Assembly (NCBI GenBank): GCA_963924555.1
Contig: OZ004586.1
Span: 7,150,501-7,214,500 of the forward strand
Direction of reading: 5' to 3'
From: Crambe crambe
Lineage: Eukaryota; Porifera; Demospongiae; Poecilosclerida; Crambeidae
DNA: 64,000 nt
The translations under genes were made by a program, and so were the position numbers. Positions 23,248 through 35,368 of this stretch are shown here, in pieces (the stretch's first letter is position 1; each line of letters starts with the position of its first letter). Below the pieces are notes generated by a model that was not told where the DNA came from, did not search any database, and saw only the letters and a program-made list of their open reading frames with translations.

Positions 23248-26200
23248 CTCCAAGTGGAGGCAAAGTGGTGGATGGTCAAGGTGTGTGTGAAGCCTGTCAA
23301 CAACCCATAAGGTAACTAGTCATTATATAGAAGAAGCAGGTTAGAATTATTGTTTTTTGTTAGTCATGTGCTCTCAGCTTGGAATCAAAGAAACAGGAAC
23401 AAAAGGAGGTTAACTGCTTTTCATGTGCTGTTTCACTAGTAACCTCACTTAGTACAGAGTACTCTCATAGAGTCCTTTTTTCAACTAATTTTGATGTCTG
23501 TCATCTGATTATGTTATGGAGGGTGGTCCTGTCCAAACTGCTAAGCCAATTTTGAATTAGTAGCACTAATTAGCTCCAATGATTACTACCACCCCTCCTG
23601 ATTGTAAGTTAATTCTAATTTGCCCAATTACACCCAATTGTAGCTTCATCACCAATTAGCACCAATTAGCTCCTATTCTCATCCCAAGGCTCTCTTCTTT
23701 CCTTCTTCTTTGGGGGGTACTATGGACCTTTAGGGTTCATTTAAAATATGTCAAGGACCTGATCACAGTTCAAGTATGCAGTGCATAGCGCTGAATTTAA
23801 ATAATGGTGGAATTTTAATTTGCCGGAACATTTTGTCCAGCCCCTGCAGTGAGTGTGTATGCTTTACTAGGAGAACACATACATAACTCTCTCTTAAACA
23901 GAGTGGGAAAGGAGGTCTACCTTAACATGAGGCCCAATATTGTATGGGTATGGGTATCATGGGGTATTGTATGGGTATGGGTATCATGGGGTATTGTGTT
24001 AGTCTTCCCATCCTAGCAAATTAGAGCTTGCATTTTCATGTGTGAGAAAGTCACTGTGTTGATAGCTGTGGCACGTCAAAATACCAATTCTTAAAGTGCC
24101 AGTATTAAATTGTGGATAAAGAGTTTTGTTTGTTTATTTTGTTTGTTTATTTGTTTGTTTGTTTACTTAATCAACCTTTACTCTCTACTTTTAGATCACC
24201 CCAGGGGGCAAGGCAGCCAAGGGAGGCATAAGATTCAGGGACTATATCATCGAGATCAACGGGGACCAAACCGAGGGTCTTCTCCACTCTGATGCCATGA
24301 TGCTGATCAAGACCACAGGTGTCACACTCCAACTAAAAGTCACCAAGTGAGTCAAGCCAAACAGAATAAGCTCCAAATACGTAGTAGACACACATGGACC
24401 CAGCCTTTTGTCCTTTATAGAGAGGTTGTCCTCTTTTGGAGGTTATTTTGTATAAACTTAGGGTACTTATAGATTCTTGGTTGAGAAGTTTGTGGTGTCC
24501 TTTATTGGAAGTTCCACTGTAATAAATTTCTCCCCTGGACAAACGTCTGTTTGTGTTATGGTCAAAAATTTCCTAATGGTTCACTATTAATCTTCATGTT
24601 CTATGTGTGACATGGAGACTATGATGTCTCAATGCTAAGTGGATTCAAGCCTATAGACCACTGACAGCCATTAGTCCAGAGTGAATGTAAGATTTTTGCC
24701 AAGTTAGAAATATCAGTTACTGGCCACTGTACCACTCATGGAAAAGGCTAAACAAAAATGGCATAATCAAGTGGATAGTATAGCATTGTAGGGTATCTGT
24801 TTTGAGCATTCAGTTAGGGTCTGGGTCTCTGTGATGATACTTTACCCAAAATATGCTAAAGTGAAATTTTTATACACAACCAAACCTTTTTATGATAGGG
24901 AAGTACCCAGTTATGCTGCTGACTCAGCACCTATTGAGTCCACTGACCATGGAGCGGGCGAGAGGCCACAACCCTCTCCTGTTCCCACGTCATCTCACTC
25001 TAGCACCGTGACTGTCTCACCTGCAGCCCACAAAACCACTGTAGTCGTCCCTAAGAAACGTAAGTACCTTACATGCAGTGCTTAAAACAGCAGTCAGGAC
25101 AGAAGTGTTTATGCACTCAAGCTACTGTCATTATGCATACACTTAAATACGATATAAACTGATTGTACTAACTCCTTATTATTTGTAACTTTGATGTATT
25201 TTCTGTTTCAATATGTAGCTCCTTCCCCTGAGGTGAAGTCCCAGCCTTCAGCCTTGGTGTAAGTGTATCTTTAGTAGCAGTTAATAGAACAGCCAAGCTT
25301 CTTGCATACATTAATTAACCATCTCTCTCTCTGCAGACCAGAGTCAGGCTTGGATTCAGGTGGAAGTTCCACTCGGCAATCTCCTGCTTTCAGGAGGATC
25401 ACCATTGAGAATTGACCAACTGTTTTTAGGTAGAGTTGTATGTACTAATAGTACAGAAACGAGTCATGGCCTGAGTTTACTATAGAAACAATTTCAATGA
25501 ATCATGGCCTGAGGGTTTGCTTAAAGATTTATTAGTACAGAGTGGATAACTATAGCCTGAGGATGATCCTTTTCCCTTTGTAGTTCGTCACCTGCTGCTC
25601 CTGCATCTCCGCCCACTCAGCAGATACAGAATATCGTCATTGATGATGGGAGTGTGAGGAAAACCTCTCAAAGACCTCAGTGTGAGTTTTCCTCCCCTCC
25701 TAAGATGGGGGCATCCCCTTTACCTTTTCTTCTGGTCTCAACATTCCACTATTTATTTGCTAAAGGAGTCAATGGGCCTCTGATTCAACTTGAGAAACGA
25801 AGGTTACATAGAGATAGGGTTATCGACACATTCTTTGTTCCATATTGCATCATATGAGCTGGCCTGTGACAACACACCAAAGTCAAGAACTCTAACATGT
25901 CCATTACTGGTTCTCCCCAGTGAAACTGATCAGAGCAGTGCTTGAATACAGATTTTTGATATTCTTGTGGCTATTAAAATACATTATTTTAAAGAAAAAT
26001 GGGCCCCATCAGAGTGGTGTTGCACCTCTCTCTAACACCCTTAGGGGAGAAACCTGTATCAAAAATTATTGCTACAAAGTTGACCTTTTCCCTCATATTA
26101 TTTCCCTTCAGCTCCTCCCAATGTTCCTTCCACTGTTACCAAGACAACAGTGGTGGTGCCCAAGAAAGGGTCCCCCATAGCAAAGCCACCTCCCCCACCA

Positions 26201-28292
26201 CTTCTGGAGGCACCACTCAAGTGGGTGGCACATGTAAGTAACAAGTGAAGATGACCTTTTTAGATCTATGTATATGGATGAAGTCCCAATAGGGTGTCTT
26301 ATTCAGTGGAATGAAACACAATTAGCTGCAGGACCAATTTTAGACTTGTAAAGCTATCCCAGTTAGTGTGCTTTATTTGGAGATAATCAAAAAATTATTT
26401 TTATAGCTCCAAGTGGAGGCAAAGTGGTGGATCGTCAAGGTGTGTGTGAAGCCTGCCAACAACCCATAAGGTAACCATTTGTTTCCTCCCTCTAATCCTT
26501 TCTCATCTTTCATCTCTTCCTCAATCTCATCTCCCTCCTCTTCATTCGGATCGTCTTGGTTCCTTGCCTTGATCCTTCACTATCTACTTCCTGTGATCTT
26601 CTCCAGGGGTCCTTTTGCTAGTGCCCTGGGTAAGGTGTGGCATCCTGAACACTTTGTGTGCCAGGACTGCCAGAAAACTCTTCAGAACACAACCTTCATC
26701 TTTGAGGAGGATAAGATATTCTGTGAGGAATGCTACCAGAAGAACTTTGCCCAGACCTGCCACTCTTGCAATAAACCCATTCTAGGGGTGAGTCTATCCA
26801 GAATAGTTGGGTTCTCTCCAGTGAAAACTGATCAGAGTGGTGCTTGAATACCACATTAAAGGATTTTGATATTCATTGTTTCAACCGCATGAAAGAAAAA
26901 TGGGCCCCGTCAGAACCCTTTGGGGAGAAGCCTGCTATTTCACCAATATCAGTTCAACCATATTATGTTTGGTTGAAACATTCACCAAAGGTCAAAGTAC
27001 ATGCTTGATATGTATACTAATAATTGTAATGCAGCCCAGCATCAATGCCATGGGTCTCAACTGGCATCAGGAACACTTTTCCTGCTCACGCTGTATGGCC
27101 GACCTCTCCAAAGGTAGGAATGAAAGAGAAAATTGATGTGTAATTCACCTGACCTTTGACCTCAGGGTCAGGATTCAACATGGAGAACAACATGTTGTTT
27201 TGTGGAGATTGTTATGGGGCCACCTGCTTTGGCTGCAGCCAGCGAATTAGAGGAGACCAGTTGTGGGTGGAGGCCCTGGACCACCAGTGGCACCCTGCAT
27301 GCTTTGTTTGTGACGTGAGTCGCTTATCTAGCAATTTATATTTAGTCTAACAACTAGAATTCTCAACCAAATTTCTACTTAACTAGACAAATGCAATGCA
27401 TTGTGGGGCGAGCCTGAGCTGAATGTGTTGCATGTATTTTGCCTCTCTCTCTGACTGTATTCTCTGAGCCTGATCAACTGCTGACTTGCACTCTCCCTCA
27501 AGCGCTGTCTTTTCTCTGTAGCTGTGCTTTGAGCAGGATGTCTTGCCTCCTACTTAAGTACTTTCTTCTTTCTGTTCAGCAATCTCAGAGTTTGTCAGCT
27601 TTCTAATTTCATCCATTCTCTAGTAGCTAGCTAGCAAACCAAAATTTCTCTGCTATTCGATGCCTGAGGCATTCTTTTCTGTGGGCCAGCATTTGGGGAG
27701 CATGTCTTGCCGATTTACGCTTCCTAAGAGGTTCTTCCTTCTGTTTAGCGGTCTCAGTAGCCCTCTCTTAGCACATGTTTATATACACATGTGCAATTTA
27801 CTGTGATATAATGTTACCAGACGATCGTCGCAGAGAAAAACCACTATTATTAGAACGTACGATATATATCAAACTTCAGCAGTTAGGCTCGCCCAATTAG
27901 AGTTATTTCTCTATTGATAGGGGCTTGCTGCAAGCACTTTTTATACCTACGTATGTTCTAACATTCATACTCACCCCACAGTTATTTAAATTTTGGTTGA
28001 CAGCATCTTTTATTACTAGAAGTTGATGTGGTTAGATGTATTCTTTGTTTTGGATTTGAATCATGTTGTCAAAGTTTGTAATGTGATGTAATGTTACTGC
28101 AGAGAAAACCATTAATGTTAGAACATACATACAATACATGCAAACTCCAGAGCCAACCCGCTAATGGGGGGGCTCGCTCAGGCTTGCTCCAAATTATATT
28201 TTATTCCTTTCTTTCAGAGCTGTCGTCGTCCTCTTGAGGGCACTACTTTTTTCGCTCGTCTTGGCAGACCCTGTTGCAAGGACTGTGTGTAG
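23248..28292 (+). pseudogene. PDLIM_1: PDZ and LIM domain gene, copy 1 (broken)
   Basis: Exons: orphan LIM start 23248-23311; PDZ 24195-24346; linker exons 24899-25059, 25219-25258, 25337-25429, 25584-25681, 26112-26233; LIM exons 26407-26470, 26607-26787, 27035-27113, 27166-27314, 28218-28292. The PDZ exon encodes ITPGGKAAKGGIRF, DYIIEINGDQ and LKVTK, the second half of a PDZ as in ALP/Enigma-type PDLIM proteins. Three LIM domains follow (CEACQQPIRG; TCHSCNKPILG; TCFGCSQRIRG). Such proteins tether kinases or signalling partners to actin and alpha-actinin; that role is family knowledge. Lesions: TGA at 25413-25415 in place of a CAA in the other copies; a C-run one base shorter in exon 26112-26233, shifting the frame; four residues lost from the LIM2-LIM3 joint; and RFRDY where the others have RFGDY. 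No first PDZ exon was found. Confidence 0.83.
23953..24000 (+). repeat. short tandem repeat, TATGGGTATGGGTATCATGG units
   Basis: Two to three units of about 29 bp. The same units occur in reverse orientation at 38655-38712 in PDLIM_2, inside a small inversion. Confidence 0.7.
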
Positions 28293-28531
28293 ACACACAA
28301 AAGTTATTAATGAAGTATACAACTCTATAGTGGAGCAGATGAGTATTCAATGTAGCCATTATAAACTCTTCTTTTTCATATGAGTAGCTATTTTTGTTGC
28401 AGACTTACAATGTATTCAATAGTCTAGTGCATGTCGTGTTCATCACTTTCTGTTATAAGAAGCTTAAGTTTTGAAAAGAAGATTATCACGCATGCGCAAG
28501 ATAAATTAACCACCAATCAAATAATGGAATT

Positions 28532-28537
28532 TTTATT
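28532..28537 (-). promoter_or_regulatory. AATAAA poly(A) signal of NLR_2
   Basis: Minus-strand AATAAA 79 bp past the NLR_2 stop, between the two convergent genes. The homologous site after NLR_3 is 43020-43025. Confidence 0.5.
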
Positions 28538-28615
28538 TGGTGAGTGAAGAGTTCAAAAGAGCTACATGGATTAATTTTAGCATGAAAGGATGTTCAGTAT
28601 TGGAATAGCTAGGAG

Positions 28616-31600
28616 CTACATGGTACATCTCAATTGTTTTGTTTTTTTGTAGTATAGTTGATCATATTTCAGAGCTTTCTGTAAAAGAGGGTGCATGTTT
28701 TGGAGTGCCTGCATCTCCAGCAGGTCCGGACATGACTGGTACAGTGATGGCTGAATGTGGCCAGTATATTTTAGAAGGATATGTCGCCACCCATAACTGG
28801 GATGAGAGCGATATCTTAGCAAGGATAGTGGTCTGGGAGAGTCGTGTTGTTGTAGTAGTTGGTGGCGATGGGGGAAGTGCAGAGTTCTGAGATCACAGAG
28901 GGATTGGGATCTCCTTAGGTTGTGTCGTGGAACAGCAGGATCTCTTCGCAGAGCATGGGCCATGCAGTCACGAAAGGGTGGATTACTTTTAATATCATGA
29001 GTAAAATACCTACTACTAACAAAGTTTAAATTCTCCATGGAATGATGGAGAGAGTCCTTTAGACTCATGATGTAATTGCAACAGAAATGAGGCATTGCTA
29101 ATAGTATGTCATCAATGTTGTGTATTCCTACTCTTATTGACTTGATGGAGTTCATCTCTGCTATGCAGCTCAAGTATTGGAAAGACCTCAACACTTCCAG
29201 TGGGTGAATTTTTGAACTTAAAGAGGTTGATGGTATCAATTCCAGGGTAACATGCTCAATGCTCCCAGCATTAGTACATACTCTATATCCAAAGTTAGTG
29301 TCTAATGTTGAAATAGTGGAGGAAGATAGTGCTGCCTGAAGTACTGGATAAAGCTCATAAGAGGTGAACAGTTCTGACCTTTTATATGGTAGTAGATCAC
29401 CCAATGTTGGAAGTGACGGATCACCCGGGAGTGGCTTTGCAACATCACTAAGTAAAGCAGGATGACATTGAAGTACTGATTTTGTAAGAGTAGAACTAGT
29501 GGATATGATTTTACATAATTCCTGCACACCTTTCTGAGTAGGAGTACGGCACACAAGACTGAATTTTTCCAAGTTTGTAATATGTTGAATGGATTGGTAA
29601 AGTAAACAGTCATCTTCACATGATTCAGAGAAGTCTAAGGCAATACTTGTCAATCCTGGTAAACTTTTTGAAATCCAATCAGAAAGAACTGGTACTAATG
29701 GAGAAGAAATGCCACTTAGAGTGAGAGAGTCGATATGAAATTTGGGAAAGTACTTTGTGAGTGATGTAAGTTTGGATGATACATGCACACCGTGATGTAC
29801 CACTATATGTAAGTGTTTAATAGTCCCTAATGTTCCACCATTTGTTTTCTTTGTGTGCTCAGACAAACTATGCATCAACATCTCTAGAGATGTATTTATG
29901 AACACTAACTGGCACTGAATAGGAACATGGACTAGACAATATCCAAAAACATACATATCCAAGGGGTTGTACAATTGTAAAAGAGAAGTTTTGATGTCTA
30001 GTTTAAGTTCAGAAATGTCTCGAATTTCATATAAACAATGCACTTGGTAAGATGATTGGGTCAGGATTCCTTGAAAGATTTTTTCATTGTAGCCCACAAT
30101 ACCACACAAGAACTGACCAAAGACTCTGAGGTGTGGTGTCACTTGTCCAGATTGGGATACTATTTTAGAAGAAGCTTCATCTACTAAGTCAGAATGACAT
30201 GAAACATACCAAGCAGCAAGAAACTCTTGGATGCTGAGATGGAGGAAGGAGTAGGAGGTTGCTGCACCCTCACACACGTACATCTCTTTGACTGCATTCA
30301 TGAGACCTAAATGCTCGAAACCCTCTCCAACATCACTATCAGTAAACACTAGCTGCACATCTTCCTTAAACAGACCACTGTAAGCTAGTTTACTAACTTT
30401 CTCAAGGTCTATGGAAACACTCTCTGGTAGATCTTTAAGACTACTGGGTACTTTGGAATGCTTGTCCCATTGCCCACTAGAAATCATGTGCCTCCTGATC
30501 AGAACTAGAGTAAGGATGGTGTAGAGCTGTGTCATGGTTTTGGGCATCAGCTCTCTGCTCTTTCTGATATCTTTGTACACTTGTGCGATAATAGCACAAT
30601 TGACAGGAATGTACATCAGTGAGTTAATGACAGGGTTAGAAAATATAAAATCCTTAAAGTGAGCAAGAACCTTGGGTTCTGATTTGAAAGCTATTTCTGC
30701 AAACCTTACTTTGCACTCATCAGTGAAACCACACACCTCTACATGCCTGAAACCCTGAGGAAAGTAACTCTTAAGAGCAGATGGTCGACTAGTAACAAGA
30801 CGAGTAGCTTTAGGTAAGCAAGAACCACTAATTAATTGGATTATCAATCTATTCTCATCATGCACCACAGAAGGCATCTCATCAAACCCATCCAGCATGA
30901 ATAGGACACCCTCCCCCTCACACTTCCGCACCTCGTTCACTACTTTCCTTTGAAATCGTTTATCTTCATGATGTATCAGATCCTCCAAGGAAGTAGCATT
31001 CTGGACCCTTCTTTCACGAAGCTTTAACAGCAATACCATTTTATAGTGTTTTAATGAAGTCAAGGTGTCCCACTTCCTGCACAACTCCCAGGCCAAAGTG
31101 CTCTTACCAATGCCAGGGGGTCCTTCCACCAACACAAACCTTGTCCCTGAAGGTACAATGTCGTCCAATTCTAATGGACTCTTTGCTCCTCTAATTTCAT
31201 CCACATCACTATCCAGGGACGCTTTTGAGAACGTGTCGTCTTCATGAATGGTCCTACCTTTATCCACCAAAGCAAGGCTAATGAACTCACTACAAGGAGC
31301 AATGGAGAGTTTGTCATCACGAGCTACAGACTCATTCTGGTAATATGGTTTGAGGTAATTACTTGCATATTGCATCAGTGCTGAGTGCTGAACTTTCCCT
31401 TTCCTTAGAGATTTACTGGAAATCTTCTTGGAATGTTTTTTGTGATGAGTTTTCTTCTTGTGTTTTTTCGTAGTGGTCACGTGATCACTATCAAAGGAGT
31501 CAGAACTAGTGGCACTACTTGATGTAGATGATGAATTAGATGATGAGACTACACGTTGTCTTTTCTTACTTTTCTTGTGTTTGTGCAGTACCTTGTGTTT

Positions 31601-34120
31601 GTGTGTTCCTTTATGCTGCCTTGTGGAGGTAGAGGGTTTCTTACGTTCAGCTGGTGGAGTGTTGGAGGCAGAGGCAGACTGGTCAGAATGATCACTGTCA
31701 CTGGACAAGGATGAGACATTCCTGTAATGGATAGAGTGCAGTGACATTTCTATTTGATACAATGACATGCAGGATACATAAGCTAAATGTAGACCTATTC
31801 CACTTTCTCATTAAATTAAGCATGTTTATTGAAGGTCTAGGAACTAGACTAGTGGTCACCCATGCCTTGCTTGCCATGCTGGAACTGTGGGAAATGATGT
31901 TATTCCCAAGGACCTCATGCTCCTAGGTCTACAGAACAAGTTTATTATTGCTACAGTATGTAGTATGTCAAGTTGGTAATGGTCTCCGACACTAAAAGCT
32001 AGATGATATTGCAATGTGGTAATGATCGTCAATGTTATAAACACACCTCGAGTCATATGGAGCTAGTTGGTAAAGGTTATCATTGGACAGTCCATCTAAC
32101 TAGCAACATTAACAAGTGCATGTTTGGTACAGTATAGCAGTTCAGTATGCTATACCCAGAGAGTACAATAAGCCTATATCAATGGTGAGTGGTGACCATT
32201 CATATTGACACAATGATATGCAAGAACAATGATATGCAGCATACCCATTTCTAGAAGTCTGCAGAACTGTGTTCTTTTGAGACTAAGAAAATGATGCTAC
32301 CCCATGCTCTTAGATTCTGACCACAGTATCAAACATTATTCAGCGAGCACGAGCAAGCGGAGCAAGTGAGCTGACTCTCAGGTCATAACTCAGGTCATGA
32401 CTCATTGAAATTGTATATATATCTAGGTCTGGGTCTACACTCCAAAATGCCTGAGGGTGATAGTAGCACAACACGTGCATAATGCACATGTTGTAATTGC
32501 GATTTCTACAGCCTTAGGCACTAGGCTAGGCTAGGCATTGGCACTAGACTATATTTAAGTGGATTGTAGGCACTAGGCTTTATCGAAGTGCTTCATGGAA
32601 GCATTACAGCTTTTTATGTATGCAGTTGCCTGCCACTTGCATAACTCAACAGTGAATCTTCTAAGTAACACAAGGGGAAAAAATGAATATTAGCTCAAAA
32701 AGCCTATAGGAATACTAGCTTGCTCGCTTGCTTGCTGTGACTCAAATGTTGCACATTTCCCTAGTATATGGTACAAGTCTATGGTTACTCTTGTGGACAG
32801 ATAGTCATACAGTTACAATATTAATCCAGTTCAGAATCCGAGATATAAATCCACTTTATGTGTAAACTGTCAAATTGAATTAGAATTGAATCCGCATTAA
32901 ATTCTGTGGGTTGAATTCTGGATTCAATTTCAATCTGGATAAGGTGTTTACACGTGTCACTACTCCGGATTCTGATCTGGATAAAAAGTGCCGTGTAAAC
33001 AGGGCTATACTCTATCAGCAAGAATCTCCCAAGTCACTCCATCAAAGGACTCGTTTGAGATTGGTTGTCTCACATTGGAAGCTAAATGTATTAGCAAGCA
33101 TTGTGCTTCCTTAGTATTATAATATGGAAAGTTGGTAATGGTCTCCGACAGTAAAAGCTACGTTTTATTGGAATGTGGTAATGGTCATCAATGTTATAAA
33201 CACAACTTCCTTATTCGAGGTGGATAAAGCTCTTGAGCAGTTTATTACATCTTAGTTATGCTCAGACTGTAGGCATACATGGAACATAGATGTAGGGACA
33301 TGCCTCCTATAAAAGAATATTCTTTTACTTTAAACTTTTCATTCATGAGTACCCTACCCCCCAACTAAAATTTTCTTCCTACATCTTTGAAGGAGCTTTA
33401 GGTATTAGGTATAAGAATGAGATACTTGTGCCTAACTTTAGTGAGCAGGTAACCATTCAGAATAGCTATGTATTTACTTACAGTGCAGTGTTGTCTGGAG
33501 GATCTGCACCAACTTCAATGCCACCTATTACAAAGAATGTCATTAGTAAAAGTACCATGATAAAAATAACTGCGTACCGACCACCTGGATTCAGTATGGA
33601 AGTACCTAACCTCGTGCCCAGGCCCGCTTTTCATCACCACCCCGCGGGCCTGGGTACAAAGCTACAAAGTACCTTTGCCAAGACTATATCACCAGGATAG
33701 GTGGTAAAGGGTGGTTGCTGACCTCTCTACACATCTTATGATCTACCTACCTGGTAGAGGCTGGTGGGAAGAAAGTTTGGGAGCCACTTTTGACACACCA
33801 GGACCTGTGTTTCCCTGATACTCTGTATCAAGAATCTCGATTATGTCTTTGTATCTTGTGTTGTTCTGGTGCATATAGTTGACCACTACATGGTAATTGC
33901 GAGGATGGAGTTCAACTCGATCTCTGATCGCAGTCACAAGTATGCTAGATTTCTCAGCAGGAGAGAGTCTTGACGTTGGACTGCTGATGACATCATAATC
34001 ATCTTTTGTGAGGAGTCCCTGCTCATGAAGAAACTGTGCTATATCTCTGTCCGACTTGAGAGCAATCTCCAGCTTCCTGCTGCACTTGACAATAGTGGAA
34101 TATTCCTTGGACTCTGCCAT
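28616..34120 (-). CDS. NLR_2: CARD-NACHT receptor (about 1172 aa)
   Basis: Model: exons 34120-33751 (CARD, 123 codons plus 1 nt, donor ACCAG/GTAGGT), 33524-33482 (15-residue joint, donor GTAAGT) and 31721-28616 (acceptor CCATTACAG), stop TAG. Total 3519 nt, divisible by three. The ATG at 34120 opens MAESKEYSTIVKCSRKLEIA, the start shared with the other CARD exons; the longer frame starts at TTG. CARD occupies residues 1 to about 100. A Ser/Lys/His-rich basic linker follows, then NACHT with GPPGIGKST near residue 337 and LDGFDE about 75 residues later, FLHLSIQEFLAAWYVS, and a C-terminal region ending in a conserved tail (HNLRRSQSLCDLRTLHFPHR). It faces PDLIM_1 with 323 bp between stops. NACHT is almost identical to NLR_1 although the N-terminal domains differ. 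Confidence 0.85.
31722..33481. other. large intron of NLR_2 in front of the NACHT exon
   Basis: Contains two copies of the dispersed GGTAATGGTC-ATGTTATAAACACA motif (31972-32045 and 33126-33205), a GGCACTAGGCTAGG-rich patch (32515-32580) and a short-element-like stretch (32820-33010) where TGTGTAAAC recurs in both orientations. No exon is supported. Confidence 0.5.
33608..33656. repeat. GC-rich hairpin in an NLR_2 intron
   Basis: GTGCCCAGGCCCGC and GCGGGCCTGGGTAC form a 12-14 bp stem with a loop of about 20 bp. The GC content contrasts with the AT-rich surroundings. NLR_3 has a spacer exon in this interval. NLR_2 has none that I can see. Confidence 0.65.
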
Positions 34121-34351
34121 TTCCACTACCAACAGTCAGCAATGGCTCTAATTGGAAATGATCAGTAAAGAAAGAGAAAAGTGTGATAGCAAGGGAAGGA
34201 GTGGGTGGAAACTAACAGTACAGCAGAAAATTTTTGTGGGGTAAAACTTTTGTGTTCTGAAAGAATAATACAAAAAAAAAAATCAAGGTGCTTCACACTT
34301 TTTCTATAAAATCATGAAAAAATTTACCCCACGAAAATTTCATGCTATATA

Positions 34352-34770
34352 GAACAGTCATACTGTAATCGTATAAATTTTTTATTTTCGTTTTTTTTTT
34401 GTCAATCAGAATCCTCGAAAATAATAAATGAAGTCTTAGTACTATGATGTCATATATGACGACGATGCGCATGCGTGTGCGATGCGATATTGATAGCAGC
34501 TGGAAAAAAACCTGGAGCAGATAGTCCGTGAGATGAAAGTATCATGCTTCATTACCGGGACTCTCTTCTACAACGAAGCGTCTCGCCTTCCGTAGCAGTC
34601 TAGATTTTAGTCTGGTATACCAGCCCAGCTTTTTGGGGACTATCTATGCACATGCGTTATTTTCCATGTGCTTGCTACGAAAATTAGACCTGCGGAAATT
34701 TTTTATTATAGGAACAGCTCCGGAAATCACGAAATTTTAAACCTTTGAAAATTTATACGATTACGGTAAT
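34352..34770. mobile_element. inverted-repeat element present only in the NLR_2/PDLIM_2 unit
   Basis: The ends ACTGTAATCGTATAAATTTT (from 34362) and its complement ATTTATACGATTACGGTAAT (to 34770) form terminal inverted repeats of about 20 bp or more. At the paralogous place in the third unit (58836-58850) CTATATA runs directly into GAGATATTGATA, so that copy is the empty site. No ORF; non-autonomous. The left boundary is uncertain by about 10 bp. Confidence 0.75.
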
Positions 34771-34805
34771 GAGATATTGATACAGTAACTATCCTATCTA
34801 CTTCC

Positions 34806-35368
34806 AGGCCTCACTATTCTATGGAACGGAATGGAACGAAACAGAATGGAACAGAACAGAACAGAACACAACAGAACAAACGGTTCCAGGACCCTATTTC
34901 ATGGAACGGAATTTTTACTGCGCATGCATGTACAGTAAGAGTTTAACAGTTATCTTCAGACCCTAGGATGGTGAAAGTGTGTAATGCACTGTCATAGCTC
35001 GGATCTTCCAATTTCCCACAATATATTAATGACTGGTATTTTTATAGTACTGTAGTTTGTAGCATTAGAGAAAGGGTTTATTAAAAGCTGTTTCTGCTGC
35101 AACAGAGGAAGGTTGGATGAGCGCTGCTCTGCAGCCACTAGATCATCAAGTTGATATGTCATGCATGCAAAATGTGGAAATTAACTGTCACCTCCTTGTG
35201 TGCTAAGAATTCCAAGAATCTTCCCTATTACTCCTCCAGTACACCTATATTATTCTGCCAGCATAATATGCACATGCAGGAGCTACTAATCAGGGGCACA
35301 TGTGCGCATATGCAGTGAAAATTCCGTTCTGTGAAATAGTGTTCTGTTCCATAGAAATGTGAGGCCCT
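34806..35368. mobile_element. hAT-like non-autonomous element, copy A, with 8-bp target duplication
   Basis: The ends AGGCCTCAC and GTGAGGCCT extend into longer inverted repeats around CTATGGAACRGAA. The 8-bp direct repeat CTACTTCC flanks it exactly (34798-34805 and 35369-35376). Length 563 bp. The left part is rich in GGAAC/GAACA words. An 8-bp duplication and a (C)AGGG-type end point to the hAT superfamily. No transposase inside. Confidence 0.8.

Noticed and set aside
33743-34132. Longer CARD start giving four extra residues (xVVE before MAES)
   Set aside because: The extended frame begins at TTG, not ATG. The ATG at 34120 matches the start of the CARD exons in NLR_3 and NLR_4.
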